This document shows, piece by piece, positions 1 to 6,629 of a stretch of DNA of 12,584 nucleotides. Below the pieces are notes generated by a model, which saw only the letters and a list, made by a program, of their open reading frames with translations, did not search any database and was not told the DNA's origin. Source of the DNA: Rickettsiales bacterium (GTDB taxonomy: Bacteria; Pseudomonadota; Alphaproteobacteria; Rickettsiales; UBA3002); the NCBI GenBank assembly GCA_002725445.1, contig PBPD01000106.1, forward strand, positions 1 to 12,584, given 5' to 3'. Made by a program: the position numbers and the translations under genes. The number at the start of each line of letters is the position of its first letter. Within the stretch, counting starts at the first letter, position 1.

Positions 1-702
1 TATATTGTGGATGTAGATCTCAGCAAACGTCCTTTTGTGGCTAAAGGCGACTCTGGTGATTTGTATGAAGGCAAAACACTGATTATCGCCACCGGCGCGT
101 CAGCACGTTGGCTGGGGCTGGAGAGCGAAGAGAAATATCAGAATTTTGGTGTGTCTGCCTGCGCCACCTGCGACGGGTTCTTCTATAAGGACAAAGAAGT
201 CGTGGTGATTGGCGGCGGCAACACCGCCGTAGAAGAAGCGCTTTTCCTTGCGAATATTGCCTCGAAAGTGACCGTAATTCACCGTCGCGACGAGCTGCGT
301 GCCGAAAAAATTGGCCAAGAGCGCTTGTTCAAGAACAGCAAAGTAGAAATGTGCTGGGACAGTGTGGTGGAAGAATTCTTAGGTGAAAATAACCCGCCTG
401 GCCTGACCGGCGTGCGCGTGAAGAATGTGAAAACGGGCGAAACCAAAGAAATCCCTGCGCATGGTGCGTTTGTGGCTATCGGTCACGACCCAAACACCTC
501 GCTGTTCGCGGATACGCTGGATATGGATGAAGATCGCTATCTGAAAACAGCAGCGGACAGCACCAAAACCAGCGTGCCGGGTGTGTTTGCTGCCGGCGAC
601 GTGCAGGACAAGATTTACCGTCAGGCTGTGACCGCTGCAGGTACGGGCTGCATGGCTGCACTGGAAGCGGAAAAGTTCCTCGCCGAGCACGAAGACCTAT
701 AG
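1..702 (+). CDS. trxB: Thioredoxin reductase, 5' end missing
   Basis: FAD-dependent, NADPH-dependent reductase of thioredoxin in the cytoplasm. The reading frame is open from base 1, so the gene begins before the window. About 233 residues are visible against roughly 310-320 for the family, so the N-terminal FAD-binding part is missing. The redox-active CATC motif is encoded at 160-171. It is followed by a GGGNTAVEEA nucleotide-binding motif and HRRDELRA, the basic NADPH-phosphate contact region. The C-terminal FAD motif GVFAAGDV lies near 580-603. All these match the low-molecular-weight bacterial TrxB family closely. The stop is TAG at 700-702. A LysR regulator gene follows after 87 bases on the same strand. 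No intrinsic terminator separates the two, so read-through is possible. Confidence 0.96.
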   Translation, partial: YIVDVDLSKRPFVAKGDSGDLYEGKTLIIATGASARWLGLESEEKYQNFGVSACATCDGFFYKDKEVVVIGGGNTAVEEALFLANIASKVTVIHRRDELRAEKIGQERLFKNSKVEMCWDSVVEEFLGENNPPGLTGVRVKNVKTGETKEIPAHGAFVAIGHDPNTSLFADTLDMDEDRYLKTAADSTKTSVPGVFAAGDVQDKIYRQAVTAAGTGCMAALEAEKFLAEHEDL

Positions 703-723
703 CCACATCACAGGCCGTATTAT

Positions 724-761
724 TTGCCTGCTTGCAATTTCCCCTGTGTTACCAGTATATC
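724..761 (+). promoter_or_regulatory. Putative lysR promoter with LysR-type T-N11-A box
   Basis: A small dyad, TTGC-N6-GCAA at 724-737, fits the T-N11-A pattern of LysR-family binding sites (for example T725 to A737). It overlaps a possible -35 element TTGCAA at 732-737, with a -10-like TATATC at 756-761 and an 18-base spacer. The arrangement would suit negative autoregulation of the lysR gene that starts at 790. Both promoter hexamers match the consensus at only four of six positions, and T-N11-A is loose, so this is an inference. Confidence 0.3.
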
Positions 762-789
762 TATAGCCACACAAGGGAGTTAGGCACGC

Positions 790-1680
790 ATGGATTGGGA
801 CAAATTGCGTACCTTTTATACGGTGGCACAGTCTAAAAGTCTGACCAAGGCAGGTGAGGCTCTCAGCCTCAGTCAATCTGCGGTAAGCCGCCAAATCACC
901 TCGCTGGAGAGCCGGCTGGGCGTTTCCCTGTTTCACCGCCACGCACGCGGGCTGGTGCTAACCGAGCAGGGCGACACCCTGTTTCGAACCGTATCAGAAA
1001 TGGTCGTCAAGTTGCAGACCGCCGAGTCTACACTGGCAGAGACCGCAGCACGCCCTAAGGGGCCTTTCACGATTACGGCACCATCTGCCTTTGGTACCAT
1101 CTGGCTAACCCCTGCCATTAAAGAATTTAACGAGCTCTACCCCGATATTAATATAACGCTGCTGCTGGATGACCGCGAAATGGATCTGAGTATGCGCGAG
1201 GCCGATGTCGCCATACGCCTATACCCGTCCAAAAACCCTGATCTGATTCAAAAGCCGTTGGTAACCATGCGTAATTCTATTTATGCATCGAATGATTATC
1301 TACGTCTTTACGGGATTCCCAAGGATGTCGACGAATTGAAATACCATAAGCTGATAGCGTTTAAATCGAACACGCAGCCACCCTTCCCTAAGATCAACTG
1401 GCTGTTTAATCACCCGCAAACTAAGAAGATGAAACTGAAGCCAGCGCTTACTATGAACTGCTTGCAAGGCATGCGCACAGCTGTAAAAGAGGGTATGGGT
1501 ATAGCCGCCTTACCTGACTATCTGCTCTATCGTGGACGGCATGTCAGTAAGGTGCTTGATACGCTGGAAGGGCCGTTGATCGACACCTACCTCGTCTATC
1601 CATTAGAGTTAAAGAATTCTACCCGGGTGGGTGCCTTTAGAAGCTTTCTGACACGAAAACTGGCGGAATATAACTTTTAA
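790..1680 (+). CDS. LysR family transcriptional regulator
   Basis: A 296-residue cytoplasmic DNA-binding regulator of normal LTTR length. Residues 1-60 form the winged helix-turn-helix with the family signature: LRTFYTVAQSKSLTKAGEAL, then LSQSAVSRQI, LESRLGVSLFHR and the wing LVLTEQG. Residues about 90-290 form the periplasmic-binding-protein-like effector domain (from FTITAPSAFG). The start is ATG 790, preceded by GGGAG at 775-779 with a 10-base spacing; the HTH begins directly after it. The gene lies just downstream of trxB, a placement I recall from other alphaproteobacteria, which may suggest a redox-linked role. The effector and target genes cannot be read from the sequence. The 3' end runs into the structured noncoding region at 1681-1953, whose terminator may also end this transcript. 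Confidence 0.93.
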   Translation: MDWDKLRTFYTVAQSKSLTKAGEALSLSQSAVSRQITSLESRLGVSLFHRHARGLVLTEQGDTLFRTVSEMVVKLQTAESTLAETAARPKGPFTITAPSAFGTIWLTPAIKEFNELYPDINITLLLDDREMDLSMREADVAIRLYPSKNPDLIQKPLVTMRNSIYASNDYLRLYGIPKDVDELKYHKLIAFKSNTQPPFPKINWLFNHPQTKKMKLKPALTMNCLQGMRTAVKEGMGIAALPDYLLYRGRHVSKVLDTLEGPLIDTYLVYPLELKNSTRVGAFRSFLTRKLAEYNF

Positions 1681-1724
1681 TAACAACGACTTATAAGTTT
1701 TATTCGTATAAGCGTGTTTTTTCC

Positions 1725-1752
1725 TTGAAAAGTTAATGAAAATTAATAATAT
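1725..1752 (+). promoter_or_regulatory. Sigma70-like promoter for the candidate small RNA
   Basis: TTGAAA at 1725-1730 and TAATAT at 1747-1752 with a 16-base spacer resemble a sigma70 promoter. Transcription would start near 1759. It lies just after the lysR stop in an AT-rich stretch and points into the multi-hairpin region that ends in an intrinsic terminator. AT-rich intergenic DNA often yields such matches by chance, so confidence is moderate. Confidence 0.5.
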
Positions 1753-1758
1753 GCCGCC

Positions 1759-1908
1759 TTCAGATTCGCGAGGATTTTTGCGTTTTTGACTCTGGCCCAT
1801 CGGCCAGAGACCTGGACCCTTTTTGGGCCCAGCCACCCGAATTATCTAGTGTTTCGGGTGGGTAGCCTCCCTGTTATGCTACGCCGGGTTTTGTACCCGG
1901 CTTTTTTT
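1759..1908 (+). ncRNA. Candidate structured small RNA, unrecognised
   Basis: Reading the plus strand, five hairpins abut one another with no unpaired linker. H1 is 1788-1811: eight perfect pairs 1790-1797/1802-1809, loop CATC, then an A.A mismatch and a closing G-C. H2 is 1812-1832: four plus three pairs around one A.C mismatch, loop TTTTT. H3 is 1833-1861: nine perfect pairs, 11-base loop. H4 is 1862-1882: five pairs, 11-base loop containing CTCCCT. H5 is 1883-1901: seven perfect pairs, followed by seven T. The 5' part (1759-1787) is largely single-stranded and U-rich. A promoter-like sequence sits at 1725-1752, giving an expected length near 150 nt. It does not look like 6S, SRP RNA, tmRNA or RNase P RNA to me. 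The alternative is a structured 3' UTR of lysR. No protein is evident here. Confidence 0.55.
1883..1908 (+). terminator. Strong intrinsic (Rho-independent) terminator
   Basis: GCCGGGT at 1883-1889 pairs perfectly with ACCCGGC at 1895-1901 across the loop TTTGT, and seven T follow directly. The T tract is only on the plus strand, so it terminates the candidate small RNA and/or the lysR transcript. It does not serve the convergent aminotransferase gene. Confidence 0.92.
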
Positions 1909-1914
1909 ATCGCA

Positions 1915-1948
1915 TTATCATTAACGCCTAAACGTTAATAAATGATAA
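1915..1948. repeat. AT-rich interrupted inverted repeat beside the aminotransferase stop
   Basis: TTAACG at 1921-1926 pairs with CGTTAA at 1933-1938, and outside it TTATCA (1915-1920) pairs with TGATAA (1943-1948) across a four-base bulge. It lies immediately downstream of the stop codon of the minus-strand aminotransferase gene and may stabilise or help end that mRNA. No U tract follows on the minus strand, so it is not a classical intrinsic terminator. Confidence 0.4.
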
Positions 1949-1953
1949 AGGGC

Positions 1954-3156
1954 TTACGATAATTTTGTGATGGCTTCTTGCAGGCGGTCTGCAGCTTTGG
2001 TCAGATTATCATCCGAAGTGGCGTAGGAGATACGGAAGAAACCGTCCAGACCGAACGCGCTGCCCGGAACGACCCCTACTAACGCATCTTCCAACAGATA
2101 TTCTGCCAGGTCCATATCGCTATTGAGCGTTTTGCCCGCTGGCGTGGTTTTGCCAAGCAATGCACGTGCATCCGGGAACACATAGAACGCGCCCTGCGGC
2201 GTCTGACATTCGATGCCTTCTATGGCATTCAGACGGCCTACAATCAGATCACGGCGACGTTTGAACGCAGGAATCCATTCTTTAAGGAAGCTATGGTCAC
2301 CATTAAGCGCTTCCAATGTCGCAGCCTGTGAAATCGAGCTAGGGTTGGACGTACTATGCGATTGCATGTCGCTCATAGCTTTGATGAGCGACTTTGGCCC
2401 CGCACCATAACCGATGCGCCATCCCGTCATGGAATAGGCCTTAGAAACACCATTTACCGTCAAGGTGCGTTCTTTCAATTCGGGCGCCACTTGGGCGGCG
2501 GTTACAAACTCGAACCCATCATATACCAGATATTCATAGATATCGTCTGCCATCACCCACACATACGGATGCTTCTTCAGCACGTCACACAACGCTTCCA
2601 TCTCTGCGCGCGTATAGCCTGCGCCTGTTGGGTTGGAAGGCGAGTTAAGGATAAGCCATTTGGTTTTTTCGGTAATGGCCGCTTCCAACGCGTCTGGCTG
2701 CAGTTTAAAGCCGTGTTCTGCCCCGCACGTGATAATCTTTGGCGTGCCCTCTGCAATCTGTACCATGTCCGGGTAAGACACCCAGTAGGGCGCAGGAATC
2801 AGCACTTCGTCGCCGGGATTCACAGTAGCCAGCAGCGCGTTAAACAGCACATGTTTCGCACCATTACCTACGATGATCTCACCCGGTTCATAACTCAGCT
2901 CATTATCGCGCTTTAATTTTGCGCAGATGGCCTCTTTCAGCTCTTTGGTACCGCTGGCGGGGGTATATTTGGTTTGACCACGATCCATCGCATCTTTGGC
3001 TGCTTGCTTGATATGATCGGGCGTATCAAAGTCAGGCTCGCCTGCTGCCAGACCAATTACATCATGGCCTGCGGCTTTCAATTCTGCGGATTTCGCAGTA
3101 ATCGCCATAGTAGGTGAGGGTTGCACTGCGCTCAGGCGGTTGGCAATCAAAGACAT
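1954..3156 (-). CDS. aatA: Aspartate aminotransferase, class I/II (subgroup Ib type)
   Basis: A 400-residue PLP-dependent aminotransferase of normal family length, expected to interconvert aspartate/2-oxoglutarate and oxaloacetate/glutamate in the cytoplasm. Visible signatures are the N-terminal GLAAGEPDFDTP (about 35-46) and YTPASGTKELKEAI. NSPSNPTG follows at 171-178 with the cofactor-contacting Asn 175. Next is ADDIYEYL at 203-210, with Asp 204 for the pyridine nitrogen and Tyr 207. Lys 239 is the Schiff-base lysine in SKAYSMTGWRIGY, and Arg 375 in FRISYA contacts the substrate carboxylate. AAGGA precedes the ATG by seven bases and overlaps the stop of the upstream FKBP-like gene. The gene is last in the rplY-pth-ychF-FKBP-aatA run. 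Some relatives also act on prephenate or aromatic acids, and sequence alone does not exclude that. Confidence 0.93.
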   Translation of the reverse strand: MSLIANRLSAVQPSPTMAITAKSAELKAAGHDVIGLAAGEPDFDTPDHIKQAAKDAMDRGQTKYTPASGTKELKEAICAKLKRDNELSYEPGEIIVGNGAKHVLFNALLATVNPGDEVLIPAPYWVSYPDMVQIAEGTPKIITCGAEHGFKLQPDALEAAITEKTKWLILNSPSNPTGAGYTRAEMEALCDVLKKHPYVWVMADDIYEYLVYDGFEFVTAAQVAPELKERTLTVNGVSKAYSMTGWRIGYGAGPKSLIKAMSDMQSHSTSNPSSISQAATLEALNGDHSFLKEWIPAFKRRRDLIVGRLNAIEGIECQTPQGAFYVFPDARALLGKTTPAGKTLNSDMDLAEYLLEDALVGVVPGSAFGLDGFFRISYATSDDNLTKAADRLQEAITKLS

Positions 3157-3166
3157 AATCTATTCC

Positions 3167-4117
3167 TTATTGAGTCGAAGCGGTTGATTTATTCTCGGTG
3201 TAACCGATAAGCTCAACATCAACAATAGTTGTTTGACCTGTCGGTATCAGAGAGAGAATTTTTTCATCCAATGCGCTACCTTCATCACGCACGGCATAGC
3301 TGGCCGGAATCAATACACTACGCTTCTCGTCCATTTGCATACCGGCAATCGCCCTATCCAGGCCATAGAGCAGCTCACGCGCTCCCAATTGCAACTCAGC
3401 CTCAATCGTGTCTGAGGGTTCTCCCTCGCGCCATATAGTCAATCGCACTTCTGCGGTTTGCCCGCATGCCACTGTCTGGCCACCGCCTTCTGTGCGGGTC
3501 TGGCTCATGGCTGCCGGTTCGGTAATAGATGGGTCAGGCAAACGATCCGCCAATTCCACATAAAGCTGCACGGTGCGCAACGCATCTTTGCGCTCTACCG
3601 ACGGGTCAATCATGTAATGCGGTAGCGATACATCGCGGATGCCGCCTTCACGCATGCCTAGCACAATTTGCGTCCATTTTTTATCCAGCGTTGACTCACC
3701 CAAACGGAAACTGGCGGGCATGGTGGGCAATTCCGGAATTTCTACCGCACTGCCATCCGGCAAAATACCGCGAATATCAACGATAACATCATCGCCACAC
3801 TCGGCCGATTCGCCGTCGCCTTGTTTGCGCGAACCCACACGCATTTCTCCCGCTTCAGCCGGGTTAATGGTGCGACGCCAACGGTCAATATCGACCAGCT
3901 TTTGCACTTCGGGATAATCACGGATGGTGGGAGTGTTTTTTTCCTTCGGCTTCTCAACTACCGAAGCGGGCGGTTCTTTCGTGGTTTTCTGTGAGGCCGG
4001 GGCTTCTCTCGGCGCATCGGGCGTCGGTTCTGCGCTTAACGCGCGAATAATCAACAACAAAAGAAAGCCAAGAAGCAGCCAAGAGATCCATCTGGGTTTT
4101 CTATGTTCTGATTGCAT
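3167..4117 (-). CDS. Membrane-anchored tandem FKBP-like protein, probably degenerate
   Basis: A 316-residue protein with a short basic N-terminus, one hydrophobic segment (about 12-28) and a Pro/Glu/Lys-rich linker (about 30-70), so it is probably anchored in the inner membrane with the rest in the periplasm. Two domains resemble FKBP-type peptidyl-prolyl isomerases. Domain 1 (about 107-190) has VDIRGILPDGSAV, FRLGES and GMREGGIRDVSLPHYM. Domain 2 (about 217-306) has ELQLGARELLYGLDRAIAGM, EKRSVLIP and a closing VDVELIGY strand. Each begins with a similarly placed Cys-Gly (107-108 and 218-219), which suggests an internal duplication. Neither shows the full aromatic FKBP active-site set, so a binding or chaperone role seems likelier than catalysis. 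The ATG follows the ychF stop by two bases with almost no SD, which points to translational coupling. No specific gene name is recognised. Confidence 0.8.
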   Translation of the reverse strand: MQSEHRKPRWISWLLLGFLLLLIIRALSAEPTPDAPREAPASQKTTKEPPASVVEKPKEKNTPTIRDYPEVQKLVDIDRWRRTINPAEAGEMRVGSRKQGDGESAECGDDVIVDIRGILPDGSAVEIPELPTMPASFRLGESTLDKKWTQIVLGMREGGIRDVSLPHYMIDPSVERKDALRTVQLYVELADRLPDPSITEPAAMSQTRTEGGGQTVACGQTAEVRLTIWREGEPSDTIEAELQLGARELLYGLDRAIAGMQMDEKRSVLIPASYAVRDEGSALDEKILSLIPTGQTTIVDVELIGYTENKSTASTQ

Positions 4118-4119
4118 CC

Positions 4120-5223
4120 CTACACATTAAATCGGAAATGAAAAATATCGCCATCGCAGACTATATACTCTTTACCTTCCAGACGCAACTTTCCGGCCTC
4201 TTTTGCCCCTTGCTCGCCGTTACAGGCGATGAAGTCGTCATAGGCGATGGTTTCGGCGCGAATAAAGCCTTTTTCAAAGTCGGTATGAATCACCCCTGCC
4301 GCCTCTGGTGCACTGGCATTACTGCGCACAGTCCATGCCCGCGCCTCTTTTGGTCCGACGGTAAAGAAGGTCAGCAAGTCGAGCAGGCTATAGCCCGTTT
4401 GAATGATACGCGCCAGGCCGGTTTTCTCCAGCCCCAGCTCTGCCAGAAATTCCTGTTTCTCTTCTTCGCTATCAAGCGAGGCTACTTCAGCCTCGATCTT
4501 CGCAGAGATAACCACAACTTGCGCATTTTGCTCCGCCGCGTATGACGCCACTTTCTCCGACAATGCATTACCGCTAGCCGCCGCGTCTTCTTCGACATTG
4601 CATACATACATAACGGGTTTGGAGGTCAATAGGTTCAGATGCTTCACTGCGCGCTGCTCTTCGCGGTCTTTAGCCTCATACACGCGCGCTGGCTTGCCTT
4701 CTGCCAATATTGGCAAAATATCCTCTACCAGCGTCAAGGTCGCTTTGGCTTCTTTGTCGTTGCCGCGCACTTTTTTCACCAGCGCATCTTTACGTTTTTC
4801 CAGACTTTCCAAATCGGCCAGCACCAACTCGGTTTCGATAATCTCGGCATCGCGCAAAGGATCAACATCGCCTTCCACATGCGTGATGTCATCATCCTCA
4901 AAACAACGCAGCACATACACAATCGCATCGACCTCGCGGATATGCGACAGGAACTGGTTGCCCAACCCCTCGCCTTTGCTGGCGCCGCGCACTAAGCCTG
5001 CAATATCAACAAACTCCAGAAAGGTTGGGATTATCTCGGCAGATTTGCCAATCCGCGCGATATTATCCAGCCGCTCATCCGGCACGGCCACACGGCCAAC
5101 ATTGGGCTCAATCGTACAAAATGGGTAATTGGCCGCCTCTGCCTGCACTTGCGACAAAAGCGCGTTGAATAAAGTAGACTTACCTACATTCGGCAATCCG
5201 ACGATGCCACATTTGAAACCCAT
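4120..5223 (-). CDS. ychF: Ribosome-associated P-loop ATPase YchF (Obg/OLA1 family)
   Basis: A 367-residue cytoplasmic nucleotidase, the usual length of YchF. The Walker A/G1 motif GLPNVGKST is at residues 9-17 and the G3 motif DIAGLVRG at 73-80. The G4 position reads NVEE (209-212) instead of the GTPase NKxD, which fits the family's known ATP preference. A coiled-coil insertion lies around 130-190. The C-terminal TGS domain (about 280-365) includes LLDLLTFFTVGPKEARAWTV and ends in DGDIFHFRFNV. The family binds ribosomes and is linked to oxidative-stress responses. AAGGA sits about eight bases before the ATG. The gene follows pth by 27 bases and precedes the FKBP-like gene by two. All key motifs are intact. 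Confidence 0.97.
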   Translation of the reverse strand: MGFKCGIVGLPNVGKSTLFNALLSQVQAEAANYPFCTIEPNVGRVAVPDERLDNIARIGKSAEIIPTFLEFVDIAGLVRGASKGEGLGNQFLSHIREVDAIVYVLRCFEDDDITHVEGDVDPLRDAEIIETELVLADLESLEKRKDALVKKVRGNDKEAKATLTLVEDILPILAEGKPARVYEAKDREEQRAVKHLNLLTSKPVMYVCNVEEDAAASGNALSEKVASYAAEQNAQVVVISAKIEAEVASLDSEEEKQEFLAELGLEKTGLARIIQTGYSLLDLLTFFTVGPKEARAWTVRSNASAPEAAGVIHTDFEKGFIRAETIAYDDFIACNGEQGAKEAGKLRLEGKEYIVCDGDIFHFRFNV

Positions 5224-5250
5224 GTTAGAATCCTTTTCTGCGCCTGTTGC

Positions 5251-5841
5251 TTATGCGCCTGTTGTAGGTTTATCCGCACCAGATGCAAGCGCAATCTTGC
5301 TCATAAAGCTTTCTGGTGTGTCTGTATAAAAAAGTGCGAAATGACGAATGATAGCGTCGCACACTGGCGCTAATTCAGCCTGCTCTTGCTTGGAGAAATC
5401 ATTCAGCACATAGCTGGTGACCTGATCTTTATGACCTGGATGGCCGATACCAAAACGTAGACGCCAATAATTTTTGCCAATCTGCGCATCAATATCGCGC
5501 AACCCGTTATGGCCGCCATGGCCACCGCCTTGCTTAATGCGTATTTTGCCGGGCGCAAGGTCAAGCTCGTCATGTAAAACCAGCACATGTTCGGGCTTGG
5601 CTTTGTAGAATTGCAGCAATTGCTGCACCGCACGGCCAGAATTATTCATGTAGGTTTGGGGCTTTAGCAGCAGCACTTTCTCGCCCGCTATACGACATTC
5701 GGCAATATGGCTGCTAAACTTCTCCGAGAAAGCGGATGCTGCATACTCATCCGCCAACCCATCGATGAGTTGAAAGCCAATATTGTGACGATGACCCGCA
5801 TATTTGGCGCCAGGGTTACCTAGTCCAACCACCATATGCAT
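5251..5841 (-). CDS. pth: Peptidyl-tRNA hydrolase
   Basis: Cleaves the ester bond of peptidyl-tRNA released from stalled ribosomes and so recycles tRNA in the cytoplasm. With the start chosen here (MHMVVGLGNPG) the protein has 196 residues, typical of the family. The catalytic and binding residues are present: Asn 9 in GLGNPG, His 19 in GHRHNIGF, Asn 66 in YMNNSG, Asp 91 in HDELDL, and His 111/Asn 112 in GGHGGHNGL. In-frame GTG at 5850 and ATG at 5847 lie on or too near the Shine-Dalgarno AAGGGG (5850-5855 on the minus strand), so the ATG at 5841 gives the better spacing of about eight bases. The gene lies between rplY and ychF, a common arrangement. Confidence 0.96.
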   Translation of the reverse strand: MHMVVGLGNPGAKYAGHRHNIGFQLIDGLADEYAASAFSEKFSSHIAECRIAGEKVLLLKPQTYMNNSGRAVQQLLQFYKAKPEHVLVLHDELDLAPGKIRIKQGGGHGGHNGLRDIDAQIGKNYWRLRFGIGHPGHKDQVTSYVLNDFSKQEQAELAPVCDAIIRHFALFYTDTPESFMSKIALASGADKPTTGA

Positions 5842-5869
5842 GGGCATCACCCCTTCGCGTTAAGACGTG

Positions 5870-6520
5870 TTAGGCAGCTTCACCTTCAGCCGCAGCGCCT
5901 TCAGCTGGCTCTTCAGCAACAGCCGCTTCATCCGCAGATGGCTCGCTCGCTTTCGCCAGACGACCCGCAATCGTTACGATGGTGAAATCACGATCGGTAA
6001 TGGTTGGGGTTACGCCTTCGGGCAGGTCAACTTCGCTAATGTGAATCGAGTCACCGATATGTGCGTCTTTCACATCCACATCCACCGATGTTGGAATGCG
6101 GGTAACGTTGCATACCAGCTCAACAGTGTGACGCACTACGTTGATCGAACCACCACGCTTCACGCCCACACAACGGTCTGCATTCAGCACGTTCACAGGA
6201 ATGTTTACGTTGATGGTCGATTTGTCGGTCACGCGCAGGAAGTCTGCATGCTCGATCATGTCGGTCACCGGATGCAGCTGCAATTGACGTGGCAGCGCGT
6301 GGTAGGTGTCTTTACCTGCTTTGATTTCCACCACTTTACTGGTGAAACCACCGCGGAAATACGCGTGGGTCAGCTTATCGCGATCCATCGACACCGATAC
6401 CGGTTCCATATCTTTATTGTAAATAATTGCCGGTACTTTTTTCTCCCGGCGCAACGCACGAGCAGACCCCTTGCCGTGGGACTCGCGCAGTTCTGCGTCA
6501 AATGTGTATGCAGCTTCCAT
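5870..6520 (-). CDS. rplY: 50S ribosomal protein bL25 (long, Ctc/TL5 type)
   Basis: A 216-residue two-domain bL25 that binds 5S rRNA in the large subunit. Residues about 3-93 form the L25 domain, with the RNA-binding stretch RESHGKGSARALRREKKVPA and the IIYNK strand. Residues about 95-185 form the TL5/Ctc beta domain (TINVNIPVNV, GVKRGGSINVVRHTVELVC, DSIHISEVDLPEGV). The last 25 or so residues are an Ala/Glu-rich acidic tail. E. coli has only the first domain, while the long form is usual in alphaproteobacteria and many other groups. GGAG lies about eight bases before the ATG. A near-consensus promoter at 6576-6604 precedes it, so it heads the tightly packed run down to the aminotransferase. 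Confidence 0.96.
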   Translation of the reverse strand: MEAAYTFDAELRESHGKGSARALRREKKVPAIIYNKDMEPVSVSMDRDKLTHAYFRGGFTSKVVEIKAGKDTYHALPRQLQLHPVTDMIEHADFLRVTDKSTINVNIPVNVLNADRCVGVKRGGSINVVRHTVELVCNVTRIPTSVDVDVKDAHIGDSIHISEVDLPEGVTPTITDRDFTIVTIAGRLAKASEPSADEAAVAEEPAEGAAAEGEAA

Positions 6521-6575
6521 TATTATTCTCCATCAAAAACTATCGCACCAAATCAAGGCCGAAATAAGGCGCGCA

Positions 6576-6604
6576 TTTATAAAGCGGGTTTTTTCAATAG
6601 TCAA
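6576..6604 (-). promoter_or_regulatory. Near-consensus sigma70 promoter of the rplY operon
   Basis: On the minus strand TTGACT (6604-6599) and TATAAA (6581-6576) are separated by exactly 17 bases, each hexamer matching the consensus at five of six positions. Transcription would start near 6569, giving a leader of about 50 bases before the bL25 start. This is the best promoter match I found in the window. Confidence 0.75.
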
Positions 6605-6629
6605 GCCTTCTAACAGGCTCTTTTGCCTA

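Noticed and set aside
1609..1836. 75-codon open frame on the minus strand over the lysR end and small-RNA region
   Set aside because: Lys- and Gly-rich with no recognisable motif, overlapping the end of lysR and the hairpin block. RNA structure explains the region better.
1759..1908. 6S RNA, SRP RNA, tmRNA or RNase P RNA as identity of the structured region
   Set aside because: 6S forms one long hairpin with a central bubble, SRP RNA has a conserved apical loop, tmRNA has a tRNA-like end with CCA, and RNase P RNA is much longer. None of these is seen here.
4403..5128. 241-codon open frame on the plus strand opposite ychF
   Set aside because: It is low-complexity Ser/Arg/Thr-rich and lies wholly antisense to the unmistakable ychF gene. 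It is a codon-bias shadow with no family resemblance.
5867..6613. 248-codon open frame on the plus strand opposite rplY
   Set aside because: Antisense to bL25, with the His/Arg/Cys-rich composition typical of a reverse-frame shadow. No ribosome binding site or domain.
6605..6621. Intrinsic terminator after prs
   Set aside because: AGCCT/AGGCT forms only a five-pair stem, and no U tract follows on the minus strand. The region is better explained as the rplY promoter.
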